In this document: piece by piece, positions 14,429 to 22,943 of the stretch | Numbering within the stretch: the stretch's first letter is position 1 | Layout of the letters: every line of letters begins with the position of its first letter | From: CAZHRJ01 sp964534765 | Lineage (GTDB): Bacteria > Lindowbacteria > 2-12-FULL-62-27 | Direction of reading: 5' to 3' | Assembly: GCA_964534765.1 (NCBI GenBank) | Contig: CAZHRJ010000023.1 | Location: 1 to 27,417 of the forward strand | Length of the DNA stretch: 27,417 nucleotides | Translations under genes and position numbers: made by a program | The notes under the pieces: generated by a model | Databases searched by the model: none | The model's input: only the letters and a program-made list of their open reading frames with translations | What the model was told of the DNA's origin: nothing

Positions 14429-14937
14429 ACCCGCGCGTCGCGCGCGCCTCAGGCGTTTCGCTTTTGGAGATGTTGATCGCGATGTCTATTTTCACCTGGG
14501 TGATGGCGGCGCTCTATCAGTTTAACGACTACGTCATGAAACGGGTGGTGACAGTCCGCAACGAGATGGAGTTGCAGGAACGGATGGTGCTCTTTCTCGG
14601 CACGATTTCCGCGGATGTCCGGACAGCCCGGCAGATCATCTATACGGCGCCGGCCGAACTCGGCATCTGGCGCGCGGACGAAAATGGCGACAGCGCGCCG
14701 GATTCGGCCGAGACCGTGGGCTACGCCTGGGACGGCGATATCCCGGGTCGACTCTACCGGCAGGCGGGATTTGACAGCCAGGTGATTCTGCCGGATGTCC
14801 GGGGATTGGAATTCCGGTACGATCAGGAAAGTCCCAACACGCGGCATGTCATCGTCCATCTGTCGGTTGGCCGGACCGATCCGTCGGCGCGGTACTACCA
14901 TTACAGCCTGAACCTGCGGGCATCGGACCTGTTTTGA
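14425..14937 (+). CDS. Prepilin-like protein (PilW/GspJ type)
   Basis: 170 residues. A class III signal peptide, ASG-VSLLEMLIAMSIF, with Glu5 after the cleavage site, leads into a hydrophobic helix and a beta-rich globular domain (for example LGIWRADENGDSAPDSAETV, an Asp/Asn-rich loop that may bind calcium). The arrangement PilV-like, PilW-like, PilX-like is the usual order for minor pilins or pseudopilins GspI-J-K. It overlaps both neighbours by 4 bp, the last through a TTGA junction. Confidence 0.8.
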   Translation: MNPRVARASGVSLLEMLIAMSIFTWVMAALYQFNDYVMKRVVTVRNEMELQERMVLFLGTISADVRTARQIIYTAPAELGIWRADENGDSAPDSAETVGYAWDGDIPGRLYRQAGFDSQVILPDVRGLEFRYDQESPNTRHVIVHLSVGRTDPSARYYHYSLNLRASDLF

Positions 14938-15905
14938 ACCGTCAGCGGGGATCGATCCTGGTATACACTCTTCTGTCCCTTACGGTTCTGTCGATGTTTT
15001 TATCGATCATTTATGACCGGGCGATCGGACTCATGCGGAGTTCCCGTGACTGGATGTGGAAGGAGAAATCGGTTGCGGCGGCCGAGAGCGGCTCAGCGGC
15101 GGCGGAATCAATGCTGATCCGGGACCCCGGCTGGCTTGCGGGCCAGGGGAATGATCCGGAACTGCGATTTACGCTCGATCAATGCGACATTACCGTCCGG
15201 ACGGAGCGGTTTCGGATACCCGACGTAGTCTGGATTTTTTCGACGGGGAAATTTCGAAAAGACCGCCGAGAAACGGTTAGGCCGGTCATCATCGAGGATC
15301 CGACCCTCTTTGCCGCTATCGGCCGGCAGTCGGTCCGGTTGGGCGCGGGCGCCATTGTGACCGGATCGGTCACCGCCCCTCTGGTCCGGCTGGAGGAGGG
15401 CTGCGAAGTAGTGGGCAGTGTGGTGTCGGAGCGGGACGCGCTGGTGGCCAAAAAACAGTCGGAAGCGATTATTTTCGATTCGGCACTCTCTCCCCCGCCG
15501 TTTCCGGCGGTCCGTCGGCCGGATTGGACCGGTACCGGGTATTCGGTGCGAACGGGTGACGTGACGATCCGGAACACCACGGAGACGGCATTGTTTCTGA
15601 TGGTAACGGGGAATCTGGAGCTGGCCGGTAAGGTCATCTGGAGGGCTCCGGCCGGCGCGGACACTCCTATTTTTTTTGTCGAGAAGAATCTGACCGGCCG
15701 ATTGAACGGCTCGAAACTCCGGGGAACGATTTATGTGCGCGGCCGGGTCATGCTGACCGGCGAGGGTCTGATCACGGGTTCCATCATCGCGGATGAGATT
15801 GATCTTTCGGAAGGCGTTGTCGTCGAGTCCTTCGACGCCGTGCCCAACGTGGCCCGTCCCACCCCCGCGTTCTGGACCCGCCGCGTGCGGCGGATCAGGA
15901 ATTAG
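14934..15905 (+). CDS. PilX/GspK-like protein with bactofilin-like repeat region
   Basis: 323 residues, TTG start in a TTGA overlap with the previous stop. The N-terminus RQRGSILVYTLLSLTVLSMF is a hydrophobic helix after Gly without Glu5, as in PilX and GspK tip pilins, followed by the family's AAESGSAAAESM region. From about residue 130 the sequence has strand repeats of the type VRLGAGAIVTGSVTAPLVR and LTGEGLITGSIIADEIDL, resembling the right-handed beta-helix of bactofilins. This joining of a PilX-like anchor and a bactofilin-like body is unusual. It probably sits at the tip of or next to the pilus/pseudopilus. Confidence 0.7.
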   Translation: MNRQRGSILVYTLLSLTVLSMFLSIIYDRAIGLMRSSRDWMWKEKSVAAAESGSAAAESMLIRDPGWLAGQGNDPELRFTLDQCDITVRTERFRIPDVVWIFSTGKFRKDRRETVRPVIIEDPTLFAAIGRQSVRLGAGAIVTGSVTAPLVRLEEGCEVVGSVVSERDALVAKKQSEAIIFDSALSPPPFPAVRRPDWTGTGYSVRTGDVTIRNTTETALFLMVTGNLELAGKVIWRAPAGADTPIFFVEKNLTGRLNGSKLRGTIYVRGRVMLTGEGLITGSIIADEIDLSEGVVVESFDAVPNVARPTPAFWTRRVRRIRN

Positions 15906-15919
15906 TGTGGATATCGATT

Positions 15920-17047
15920 CTACAGGAATGCGTCTTTGACTTTGTTGAAGAACCCTTTCCCGGTGGCGTGGAGTTCGGCGATTTCTTGAAGGAGTTGTTT
16001 TTCCCGCGCAGAGACGGTTTTTGGAATTTCGACGTTGATCCGCGCCAGCAGATCCCCGCGCGTACCGTGGTCGACTGACGGCAGGCCCTTGTGGCGCAGG
16101 CGGTGCAATGATCCGTGTTGCGTGCCCGCGGGAATTTTGATGGAGAGCGTATCACCCGACAGATCCTTCATCTGGATCTCCGATCCTAAAACGGCCTCGA
16201 CATAACTGATCGTCACATCCGCCACCAGATCGGTTCCATGCCGCTCAAACCTCGGGTGCGGCTTGACCTGAACCACCACATACAAATCTCCGCGCTCGCC
16301 GCCGCCTCCACCCGCGTCGCCTTCCCCCCGGAGCCGCAGGCGCATCCCGTCTTCGACGCCCGCGGGAATTTTGAGCGATATTTTCCGTTTGCCGCGCCTC
16401 CGGCCCTCGCCCCGGCATGAGGAACAGGAAGATTTGAAAGACGTCCCGGCGCCGCCGCAGCGGGGACAGCTTGCCGCGAAACTGAAAAACCCCTGGCGGT
16501 ATGCCACCTGTCCGCGGCCGCCGCACTCGCCGCACTCGCGCTTGCCGGTTCCTCCCTGGCCGTGACAGTCCTCGCAGGGTTCAAGGCGGGAAAGTTCGAT
16601 CGATTGGTGCTGGGTGTCCAGGACATCCTGAAGTTCCAGAGCGATTTCGATCTGCAAATCCGCCCCATCCGTTCCGCGGGCGGCGCCGCGACCCCGCCCC
16701 GCGCGTCGCCGGCCGCCGCCGAAGAACACGTCAAAGACGCTGTCCACTCCGCCTCGCCCGCCGAATATTTCGGAAAAGAGGTCCTCGAGGTTGCTGTAAT
16801 CCACCTGCGGCCCCTGCGGCCCGAACGCCTGATGGCCGAATTGGTCGTACTGCCGGCGTTTTTCCGGATCGGTGAGGACCTGGAATGCCTCCGTGGCCTC
16901 CTTGAATTTATCCTCGGCCGATTTATCCCCCGGATTTTTGTCCGGATGGAATTTCAGCGCCAGTTGCCGGTAGGATTTCTTGATGTCCTCCACCGTCGCC
17001 GCGCGCGCCACGCCGAGGACCTCGTAGTAGTCGCGTTTGGCCGTCAT
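15920..17047 (-). CDS. dnaJ: Co-chaperone DnaJ (Hsp40)
   Basis: 375 residues, full length. The J domain has HPDKNPGD (HPD motif), a Gly-rich region follows (about 90-130), and there are four zinc motifs CEDCHGQG, CGECGGRG, CPRCGGAG and CSSCRGEG. The C-terminal substrate domain ends normally. DnaJ delivers unfolded clients to DnaK and stimulates its ATPase. It is the last gene of the hrcA-grpE-dnaK-dnaJ operon, with GAGGTG 7 nt before the ATG. It is convergent with the pilin operon, whose last stop is 14 nt away. Confidence 0.97.
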   Translation of the reverse strand: MTAKRDYYEVLGVARAATVEDIKKSYRQLALKFHPDKNPGDKSAEDKFKEATEAFQVLTDPEKRRQYDQFGHQAFGPQGPQVDYSNLEDLFSEIFGGRGGVDSVFDVFFGGGRRRAGRGRGAARGTDGADLQIEIALELQDVLDTQHQSIELSRLEPCEDCHGQGGTGKRECGECGGRGQVAYRQGFFSFAASCPRCGGAGTSFKSSCSSCRGEGRRRGKRKISLKIPAGVEDGMRLRLRGEGDAGGGGGERGDLYVVVQVKPHPRFERHGTDLVADVTISYVEAVLGSEIQMKDLSGDTLSIKIPAGTQHGSLHRLRHKGLPSVDHGTRGDLLARINVEIPKTVSAREKQLLQEIAELHATGKGFFNKVKDAFL

Positions 17048-17073
17048 ATCCCGTCACCTCGATCCGTCAGTCA

Positions 17074-19008
17074 TCATTTGTCGTCGTCTACCACCTTGTA
17101 GTCGGCGTCGACGGCTTTGTCCTTGCCCTCAGCCCCACGAGAAGCGCCGGGCGCGCCTTCGGCCCCTGCCGCCGCCTTGCCGGCTTCGGCCTCCTTGCGG
17201 GCCGCCTCATAAATTTTCTCACCGAGTTTCTGGCCGGCCTGTCCGAGCTGGTCGATGGATTTCCGGATTTCGTCCGCTGACGCGGCGGAATCCTTGATCT
17301 TCTTGAGATCTTCCATCGCCGATTCGATTTTGCCTTTTTCGGCCTCATCGAGCTTGTCACCGTACTCGCGCAGGGACTTTTCGGTTGAGTAGAGGATCGC
17401 ATCGGCCTGATTTTTGGCTTCGACAAGTTCCCTCTGCTTTTTGTCCTCATCCGCGTGCAATTCCGCCTCCTTGCGCATCCGTTCGACGTCGTCCTTGCCG
17501 AGGTTGGAACTCCCCGTGATGGAAATCCGCTGTTCCTTGCCGGTGCCTTTGTCTTTCGCGGTAACGTGCAGGATCCCGTTGGCGTCGATGTCGAACGTGA
17601 CCTCGATCTGGGGTACGCCCCGCGGGGATGGCGGAATGCCGTCGAGGTGGAACCGGCCGAGGATTTTGTTGTCGGCCGCGCGCGTGCGTTCTCCCTGGAG
17701 GACCACGATTTCGACGCTGGGCTGGCTGTCGGCCGCGGTGGAGAAGACTTCAGTCTTCCGGATGGGAATGGTGGTATTGCGATCGACGAGTTTGGTCATG
17801 ACGCCGCCGAGAGTTTCGACGCCGAGCGACAGGGGCGTAACGTCGAGGAGGAGAATGTCCTTGACCGATTTGTCCGATCCGGCCAGGATCGCCGCCTGGA
17901 TGCCGGCGCCGACCGCGACAACCTCGTCCGGGTTGACGCCCTGGTTGGGCGTTTTCCCGAAGAAATCCCTGACCGCCTTCTGGATTGCCGGAATCCGCGT
18001 CGATCCGCCGACCAACACCACTTCATCAATGTCCTTGACGGATAGGCCCGCGTCCTTGAGAGCGACCTTCGTCGGTTCGATGCTCCGGTCGATCAGGTCC
18101 TGTATCATGGACTCGAATTTGGCGCGGGTAAGCTTGATGGCGAGATGTTTGGGTCCGGAAGCGTCGGCGGTGATGAAAGGCAGGTTGATCTCTGTTTCGA
18201 TGGTATTGGACAGCTCGATTTTGGCCTTTTCAGCCGATTCGCGAAGCCGTTGGAGTGCCATGCGGTCTTTTCGGAGCTCGATGCCGTTTTCTTTTTTAAA
18301 TTCATCCGCGATCCAGTCAACGATCCGGGCGTCGATGTCGTCTCCGCCGAGGTGAGTATCGCCGTTGGTCGATTTGACCTGGAATACTCCTTCGGCGATT
18401 TCGAGAATCGAGATGTCGAACGTGCCTCCGCCGTAGTCGTAGATGGCGATTTTCTCGTCTTTCTTCTTATCCAGCCCGTAGGCCAGCGCCGCCGCCGTCG
18501 GCTCATTGACGATCCGGATGACCTCCAGCCCCGCAATCGCGCCGGCGTCCTTGGTGGCCTGCCGCTGGGAATCGTTGAAATAGGCCGGGACCGTGATGAC
18601 GGCCTGAGTCACCGGCTCGCCGAGGAAGGCCTCCGAATCTTTTTTGAGTTTCATCAAAATCCGCGCGGCGATTTCCGGCGGCGTATAAGTCTTGTCGGCC
18701 ACGTCGACCACCGCCGAACCTTCGCGGCCCGCCGAGACCTTGTAGGGCACGCGGCGGATTTCGTCGTCGACCTCCGACCGCATCCGGCCCATGAATCGCT
18801 TGATCGAATAAATGGTCCGATCCGGATGGGTGATGGACTGGCGTTTGGCGATCGATCCGACGAGAAGCTCCCCGGAGGGAGAAAATCCCACAACGGATGG
18901 CGTGGTCCGCCCTCCTTCGGCGTTGGGGATGACTTTCGGTTCGCCGTTATCAACATAGGCGACACAGGAATTGGTGGTTCCCAAATCAATTCCGATGACT
19001 TTGCTCAT
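17074..19008 (-). CDS. dnaK: Chaperone DnaK (Hsp70)
   Basis: 644 residues. ATPase signatures IGIDLGTTNSCVAYV (5-19), AYFNDSQRQATKDAG and IYDYGGGTFDISILE are present, as is the helical lid with a Gly/Ala-rich linker and an acidic C-terminal VVDDDK. DnaK binds exposed hydrophobic segments in an ATP-driven cycle assisted by DnaJ and GrpE. AAGGAAG precedes the ATG by about 8 nt. It shares the CIRCE promoter upstream of hrcA. Confidence 0.98.
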   Translation of the reverse strand: MSKVIGIDLGTTNSCVAYVDNGEPKVIPNAEGGRTTPSVVGFSPSGELLVGSIAKRQSITHPDRTIYSIKRFMGRMRSEVDDEIRRVPYKVSAGREGSAVVDVADKTYTPPEIAARILMKLKKDSEAFLGEPVTQAVITVPAYFNDSQRQATKDAGAIAGLEVIRIVNEPTAAALAYGLDKKKDEKIAIYDYGGGTFDISILEIAEGVFQVKSTNGDTHLGGDDIDARIVDWIADEFKKENGIELRKDRMALQRLRESAEKAKIELSNTIETEINLPFITADASGPKHLAIKLTRAKFESMIQDLIDRSIEPTKVALKDAGLSVKDIDEVVLVGGSTRIPAIQKAVRDFFGKTPNQGVNPDEVVAVGAGIQAAILAGSDKSVKDILLLDVTPLSLGVETLGGVMTKLVDRNTTIPIRKTEVFSTAADSQPSVEIVVLQGERTRAADNKILGRFHLDGIPPSPRGVPQIEVTFDIDANGILHVTAKDKGTGKEQRISITGSSNLGKDDVERMRKEAELHADEDKKQRELVEAKNQADAILYSTEKSLREYGDKLDEAEKGKIESAMEDLKKIKDSAASADEIRKSIDQLGQAGQKLGEKIYEAARKEAEAGKAAAGAEGAPGASRGAEGKDKAVDADYKVVDDDK

Positions 19009-19032
19009 GGCTCGCTTCCTTTCCTGAATGAT

Positions 19033-19608
19033 TTACTTCGGCATTCCAACCTTGACTCGCACCGGCCGGATCAGCCGGCCATCCACGCGGTATCCTTTTT
19101 GAAGAACCTGCAAAACCAGAGGTTCCTGCAGACCGGGAACGTCCTCGGTCATCACCGCCTCATGCTCGCCCGGATGGAAGACCGCGTCTTTGGGCGCATC
19201 AATGACGGCCAGGCCCATGCTCTCAAGCGCCGCGAGAATTTGCCGGCCGATGGCCTCGAACCCGTCCAAATATTTTTTTCGCATATCCGGCGGCACGTCA
19301 GCCTCCACCGCTGCCGCGGCCAGATCAAACGCGTCGATGACCGGGATCAGTTTGGAGATCAGTCGTTCCTTGGTGAACAACGCCACCTCCTCGCGCTCCT
19401 TCGCCGCCCGACGCTTGTAATTCTCCAGCTCCGCCGCCGCCCGATAGGCCAGATCCTTGAATTTCTCCAGCTCCGCCGCGCCGCGCTCATCCGGCACTGC
19501 ACCATCCATCGCCGGAATTGGGGCGTCCATCTCCGGGACTTCCGGCTCCCCGTTTGCCTCCTGGGGTGAGCCGTCATTGGGCGACGTTTCCATCGTCGGC
19601 CGGATCAA
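19033..19608 (-). CDS. grpE: Nucleotide-exchange factor GrpE
   Basis: 191 residues. The long N-terminal helix (AAELENYKRRAAKEREE) and the C-terminal beta domain (GEHEAVMTEDVPG to VQKGYRVDGRLIRPVRVKV-type signature) are those of GrpE, which releases ADP from DnaK. The first 35 residues are acidic and Pro-rich. The start TTG overlaps the hrcA stop (TTGA), preceded by GGGTGA; ATG 19593 is an alternative without a good site. Confidence 0.95.
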   Translation of the reverse strand: MIRPTMETSPNDGSPQEANGEPEVPEMDAPIPAMDGAVPDERGAAELEKFKDLAYRAAAELENYKRRAAKEREEVALFTKERLISKLIPVIDAFDLAAAAVEADVPPDMRKKYLDGFEAIGRQILAALESMGLAVIDAPKDAVFHPGEHEAVMTEDVPGLQEPLVLQVLQKGYRVDGRLIRPVRVKVGMPK

Positions 19609-20360
19609 GATTTCACCCGGCGGATCGCGGAATTGACGGCGTCCTTGATGGCGCCGACCAGCGCGATCAACCGGCCGTAGGGCATGCGTTTGGGTCCGAC
19701 CAATCCGAGCGACCCCTGGGCGTCGTCGCCGAGCCGGTAACTGGTTTTGATGACACCGAATTCGGTCAAGGACGGCTCGTTGAGTTCCTTGCCGACTTTG
19801 ACGTCGATGGCGTCCGGATTGTCTGTGTCGGGCCGGAAAAGGTCACCGAGGTTTTCCGGTTCCTCGAGGATTTGCATGGCTTCCCGTAGTTTTCCGATAT
19901 CCTTGAAATCCGGCTTGTCGAGCATGAGAGACAGGCGGCTGATCTCAAAGTGCTTGTTGTCCGGATAGAGCACGATCGCGGTGTGGCCGGACACGGTGGA
20001 CAGGAGGCGGCCGGTTTTGAGGAGGATGTCGTCCAACGTTTCCATTTTCTCATTATATTCCCGGATGATCCGGTCCTTATGTTTCTGGGCCAGTTCCTGA
20101 ATTTTCAGGAGTTCGTTGATGTAAAACCGGTATCCCTTGTCCGTTGGTTTTCGGCCGGCGGATGTATGAGGCTGCTGGAGGTATCCCCATTCCTCCAGAT
20201 CCGCGCAGATGTTCCGAATGGTCGCCGGCGACATCTCGAAATCAAAATCCTTGGAGATGGTTCGCGACCCGATCGGCTCGTGGTCATTGATGAATTTGTG
20301 AATGGTGTAGTACAGGATCCGCCGCTCGCGCGTCGTCAGATCCCCGAGTTTGTCGTCCAT
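19605..20360 (-). CDS. hrcA: Heat-shock repressor HrcA, short form
   Basis: About 251 residues against the usual 330-350. The N-terminal winged helix is complete (GSRTISKDFDFEMSPATIRNI and LQQPHTSAGRKPTDKGYRFY). The GAF-like domain and inserted dimerisation part are reduced: after SGHTAIVLYPDN the protein runs quickly to a conserved end (FGVIKTSYRLGDDAQGSLGL and PKRMPYGRLI). HrcA binds CIRCE and its folding depends on GroEL in well-studied species. Start: ATG 20360, because AGGTG lies 8 nt upstream; the ATG at 20378 has no spaced ribosome site. It is the first gene of the heat-shock operon and directly downstream of CIRCE. Confidence 0.9.
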   Translation of the reverse strand: MDDKLGDLTTRERRILYYTIHKFINDHEPIGSRTISKDFDFEMSPATIRNICADLEEWGYLQQPHTSAGRKPTDKGYRFYINELLKIQELAQKHKDRIIREYNEKMETLDDILLKTGRLLSTVSGHTAIVLYPDNKHFEISRLSLMLDKPDFKDIGKLREAMQILEEPENLGDLFRPDTDNPDAIDVKVGKELNEPSLTEFGVIKTSYRLGDDAQGSLGLVGPKRMPYGRLIALVGAIKDAVNSAIRRVKS

Positions 20361-20432
20361 CACCGTTTCACCTGCCATCCTTTCGTTCCGCCCGTGCCGC
20401 GCGCCATGCCGCGAACACCCTTCGCCCTGATT

Positions 20433-20459
20433 TTAGCACTCACTTGGCCAGAGTGCTAA
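20433..20459. promoter_or_regulatory. CIRCE operator of the heat-shock operon
   Basis: TTAGCACTC, 9 bases, GAGTGCTAA: a perfect copy of the HrcA-binding palindrome. It starts about 5 bp after the -10 box on the minus strand, over the expected transcription start, about 70 bp before hrcA. The operon hrcA-grpE-dnaK-dnaJ is therefore expected to be autoregulated by HrcA. Confidence 0.97.
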
Positions 20460-20464
20460 TACTA

Positions 20465-20492
20465 TTTACAAAAGAAAAAAAGGGGTTGTCAA
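20465..20492 (-). promoter_or_regulatory. Promoter of hrcA-grpE-dnaK-dnaJ
   Basis: On the minus strand TTGACA (20492-20487) lies 16 bp from TGTAAA (20470-20465), across a T-rich spacer; a position one or two bases further along is also possible for the -10 box. It is located between the end of the Clp1-like gene and CIRCE. Confidence 0.7.
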
Positions 20493-20498
20493 GCGCCG

Positions 20499-21788
20499 CT
20501 AAAAAGTTCCAGGTTCCAGGAAACCGGATTCCGTGCCGTCAGTGTTGTATCGGACGGACCCGATCACCACTCCCCGGATGGCGGGGCGGTCATGAAGGGG
20601 GGTAAAGACGCGGAGTTTTCGGCGCTCGAAGTCAAACTGGTCGATGATGCCCATTCCCAGACAGTGCTGCTTTTCGTCCAGAAGACCCACCAGAACGCCG
20701 CGCTCGGTCCCGCTGACCAGAACGCGGAGAGCCGGACCCAGTTTTTCCGCGAGCTGGTCGCGGTCTTTATCCGTGAGGGGTTTTCGCACCACCAGGAGGG
20801 TGCCCTCGTATGCCGGGAGCCGCTCGGCCCATAGAACAGCCGGATGATTGACGACCAGACTCTGGCCGCTCGTGAGATAACATCGGTAGAGCAGGATCGA
20901 GTCCATCGGCAAGTCCAGAATCGCGCCGTTTTGGAAATAACTTTTGCTGAGATTTTCCCTCAGCGCCTTGCGGACGACCGGCGAGGTTGACGCCGCCTTT
21001 TTGGAGACTTTGATCCGCACAATGTGTTGAGGCGGCCGGCCCCGAACCAGGTGTTCCAGTTCGCGCTCCCGCTGAAGGAGGACCACGATGTCCGGAAGCA
21101 GGATGTCGATCTTGGCGCCTTTCAACATCCGCCCGCCGTCTCCGTTGACCCAGCCGGTCGTGTCGACGATGACGGTCGCCTCCTGCCGGAGCGCCTGCCA
21201 GGTCAATTGCCGGACACCGATGAGTGCGTGGACCATGTGAAGGCCGGGTGAGTGGGACCCGAGAAAGTAGAGGCCGTCGACCGGCGCGTCGTGGAGAAAG
21301 AGCAGGGGCTCGCTGATGTGGGAAAGCCCGAATGTGCAGGGCGGCCCGACGTCGCTTTGGCCGGCGTCGCAGTCGAGGACGGCGACTTTCCGGTGCAGCC
21401 CGAAGAGGCGGTTGGCCAGATAGGTGCTGAAAAATGTTTTTCCGCTGTCCATCTCGCCGAGGACGAGCACGACGCGGGCGTGTTCATGAAAAATGCGGTG
21501 GACGAGGTCGTCCCAGCTTTTGGGAATGGTCCGCTCGGGCAATCGCTCCGCCGGATCGGGCAGATCGCTTTCGATCCGGATCTCGGATCGCTCCTCAAAC
21601 TCGAACGGAAGCCGCTTATTTTCAGGAATGGAGATGCTTTCGCCTTCAACAATCGGTTTCCCGACGGAATTGGCCGCCCCCTGAATGACCGATACCCGGC
21701 ATGGACCGCTGATCGAATAGACGCTGCCGGCGGGAGCCTGGAGAGGAATCACGGATTTAAATTCGGATGTCGAGGTTGCCGTAGTCAT
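20499..21788 (-). CDS. Clp1/Grc3-type polynucleotide 5'-hydroxyl kinase
   Basis: 429 residues. Walker A GEMDSGKT (about 111-118), the Clp1-family motif DCDAGQSDVG (about 136-145) with TFGLSH-type follow-up, and the lid motif TTGWVNGDGG (about 208-217) are the hallmark of Clp1, Grc3 and Nol9 kinases, which phosphorylate RNA or DNA 5'-OH ends. The N-terminal part (1-90) resembles the beta-sandwich found in Clp1 and the C-terminal domain (about 320-429) is beta-rich with GxxxGVLVGLLDEKQHCLG. In eukaryotes and archaea it works in tRNA or rRNA processing; bacterial copies are less studied. It overlaps the next upstream gene by 4 bp (ATGA) and is the last gene before the CIRCE promoter. Confidence 0.85.
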   Translation of the reverse strand: MTTATSTSEFKSVIPLQAPAGSVYSISGPCRVSVIQGAANSVGKPIVEGESISIPENKRLPFEFEERSEIRIESDLPDPAERLPERTIPKSWDDLVHRIFHEHARVVLVLGEMDSGKTFFSTYLANRLFGLHRKVAVLDCDAGQSDVGPPCTFGLSHISEPLLFLHDAPVDGLYFLGSHSPGLHMVHALIGVRQLTWQALRQEATVIVDTTGWVNGDGGRMLKGAKIDILLPDIVVLLQRERELEHLVRGRPPQHIVRIKVSKKAASTSPVVRKALRENLSKSYFQNGAILDLPMDSILLYRCYLTSGQSLVVNHPAVLWAERLPAYEGTLLVVRKPLTDKDRDQLAEKLGPALRVLVSGTERGVLVGLLDEKQHCLGMGIIDQFDFERRKLRVFTPLHDRPAIRGVVIGSVRYNTDGTESGFLEPGTF

Positions 21789-22231
21789 TTGACTACCGCC
21801 TTCGCCGGAGGTTTCTTGTCAAAAACGAGCGTGGGCCACAGGGTTTCCAAAGTGTCGGCCCGAAACGTTTCGACGGCCTGGATCCGGCGTCGGGGCAGCC
21901 GCGCTCGGCGGAGTTTGCCGAAGGGATCCCGGAATTCGATCTGGACCGCGGCCGGCGTCCAGGAGAGAAGCTTGCCTGCGACGCAGCCGCGCGCCGAGAG
22001 CCTGAGAATGACGAAACTGCCCCTGTCCGGAGGAGTTTTTGACGTTTTCGGATCCCATTTCTGAAAGGCCTTGCCCATGCACATCGCGACCAATCCTGGA
22101 TAGAGGGGAATGGCGCGATAAATGCGGACCAGCTCCTGGATGAACGCGGACACGGCCGCGGGCGGATAGGATCGTGCGACGCCGTCGATGATGTGGACCA
22201 GATTGGGAAATTCCGATTCTCGAAAGGTCAT
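21785..22231 (-). CDS. Unknown protein between the two P-loop kinases
   Basis: 148 residues. The N-terminal half is helical (SYPPAAVSAFIQELVRIYRAI), and the C-terminal half (about 70-130) has short strands (SFVILRLSARGCVAGKLLSW, then AAVQIEFRDP) suggesting a small beta-barrel, with a basic RRARLPRRR stretch. I recognise no family. Its ATGA overlap with the Clp1-like gene and 15-nt gap from the kinase gene upstream suggest a shared role, perhaps nucleic-acid binding. That is inference. There is no convincing ribosome site. Confidence 0.6.
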   Translation of the reverse strand: MTFRESEFPNLVHIIDGVARSYPPAAVSAFIQELVRIYRAIPLYPGLVAMCMGKAFQKWDPKTSKTPPDRGSFVILRLSARGCVAGKLLSWTPAAVQIEFRDPFGKLRRARLPRRRIQAVETFRADTLETLWPTLVFDKKPPAKAVVK

Positions 22232-22246
22232 GTCAGGGGGCCGCTT

Positions 22247-22942
22247 TCAAGATTTCAGGCAGGTTTTGATTTTCGCCACCACGGAGCCGATCTGGCGGTC
22301 GAGTCTGGCCAGGTCGTCCGTTGCGTTGTCGATGGAAATCGACCGAATGCGTTTGTCCTTGAGCATCGCCACGTGATCGTCCGTCCCGTACGTGACTTCC
22401 ATTTCCTCACGCGACACCAGATGGTCGTCCGATCCGGCGGCGACCGCGCGCTCGTGTCTGGCGACATTGCGCGCCCAGCAGGTGTCAAAGGGGCAGTCGA
22501 TGTACACGACGAGGGAGGTTTTCACAATATGCGTCGAAAAATTTTGCAGGATGGAATGGACCATGTTGGGCCGCGCGAATTCAATGAAGAGGACCCGGCC
22601 GGATTTCTGCATCCCGCGGACATCGACGTCGACCTGTTTGAGGATGTCGTCCCAGACACCGTTGTCGGTGACTTTGTATCCTCCGTCCGGCGTGGGGCGG
22701 CATCGCTTGTGGTCTTTGTCGGTTTGAAAAATGTTCCAGAGTTTGGGGAAGTCATCAACGCGTGGGAAATCAGCGGCGAGCTTTGCGTCCTGAAGACGTT
22801 TGACGATCCGCCGGTAGACTTCGGATTTCCCGCATCCGGGCGTGCCTAGGAGAATGACGTTCAGACAGCGGGCTGATCCGGTCTTGCGCGGCTTGGCCGC
22901 CCGCCGGGTCTTGACGGGATTGGATTTTTTCCGGGCCGGCAT
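22247..22942 (-). CDS. P-loop kinase-like protein of unknown substrate
   Basis: 231 residues. Walker A LLGTPGCGKSEVYRRI begins at about residue 31. The sequence then carries a central DxD/E-x-like strand (VLFIEFARPNMV, VVYIDCPFDTCWARNVARHE) and a late lid region with a basic residue cluster, like adenylate-kinase or zeta/gluconate-kinase-type folds. The N-terminus (about 1-25; KKSNPVKTRRAAKPRKTG) is strongly basic. I chose ATG 22942 because GGAGGTG lies 7 nt upstream and it begins 1 nt after the cdd stop; the frame to 22987 has no site. The substrate could be a nucleoside, nucleotide or nucleic-acid end; not identifiable here. Confidence 0.65.
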   Translation of the reverse strand: MPARKKSNPVKTRRAAKPRKTGSARCLNVILLGTPGCGKSEVYRRIVKRLQDAKLAADFPRVDDFPKLWNIFQTDKDHKRCRPTPDGGYKVTDNGVWDDILKQVDVDVRGMQKSGRVLFIEFARPNMVHSILQNFSTHIVKTSLVVYIDCPFDTCWARNVARHERAVAAGSDDHLVSREEMEVTYGTDDHVAMLKDKRIRSISIDNATDDLARLDRQIGSVVAKIKTCLKS

Positions 22943-22943
22943 G

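Noticed and set aside
17414..18355. Long plus-strand frame within dnaK
   Set aside because: Antisense to an unmistakable dnaK; no motifs.
21785..22231. PilZ (cyclic-di-GMP receptor) domain
   Set aside because: The RxxxR and (D/N)xSxxG motifs of PilZ are not seen; left as unknown.
22247..22942. Zeta-toxin identity for the P-loop kinase
   Set aside because: The fold class is possible but no antitoxin gene is adjacent and zeta-specific motifs are not evident.
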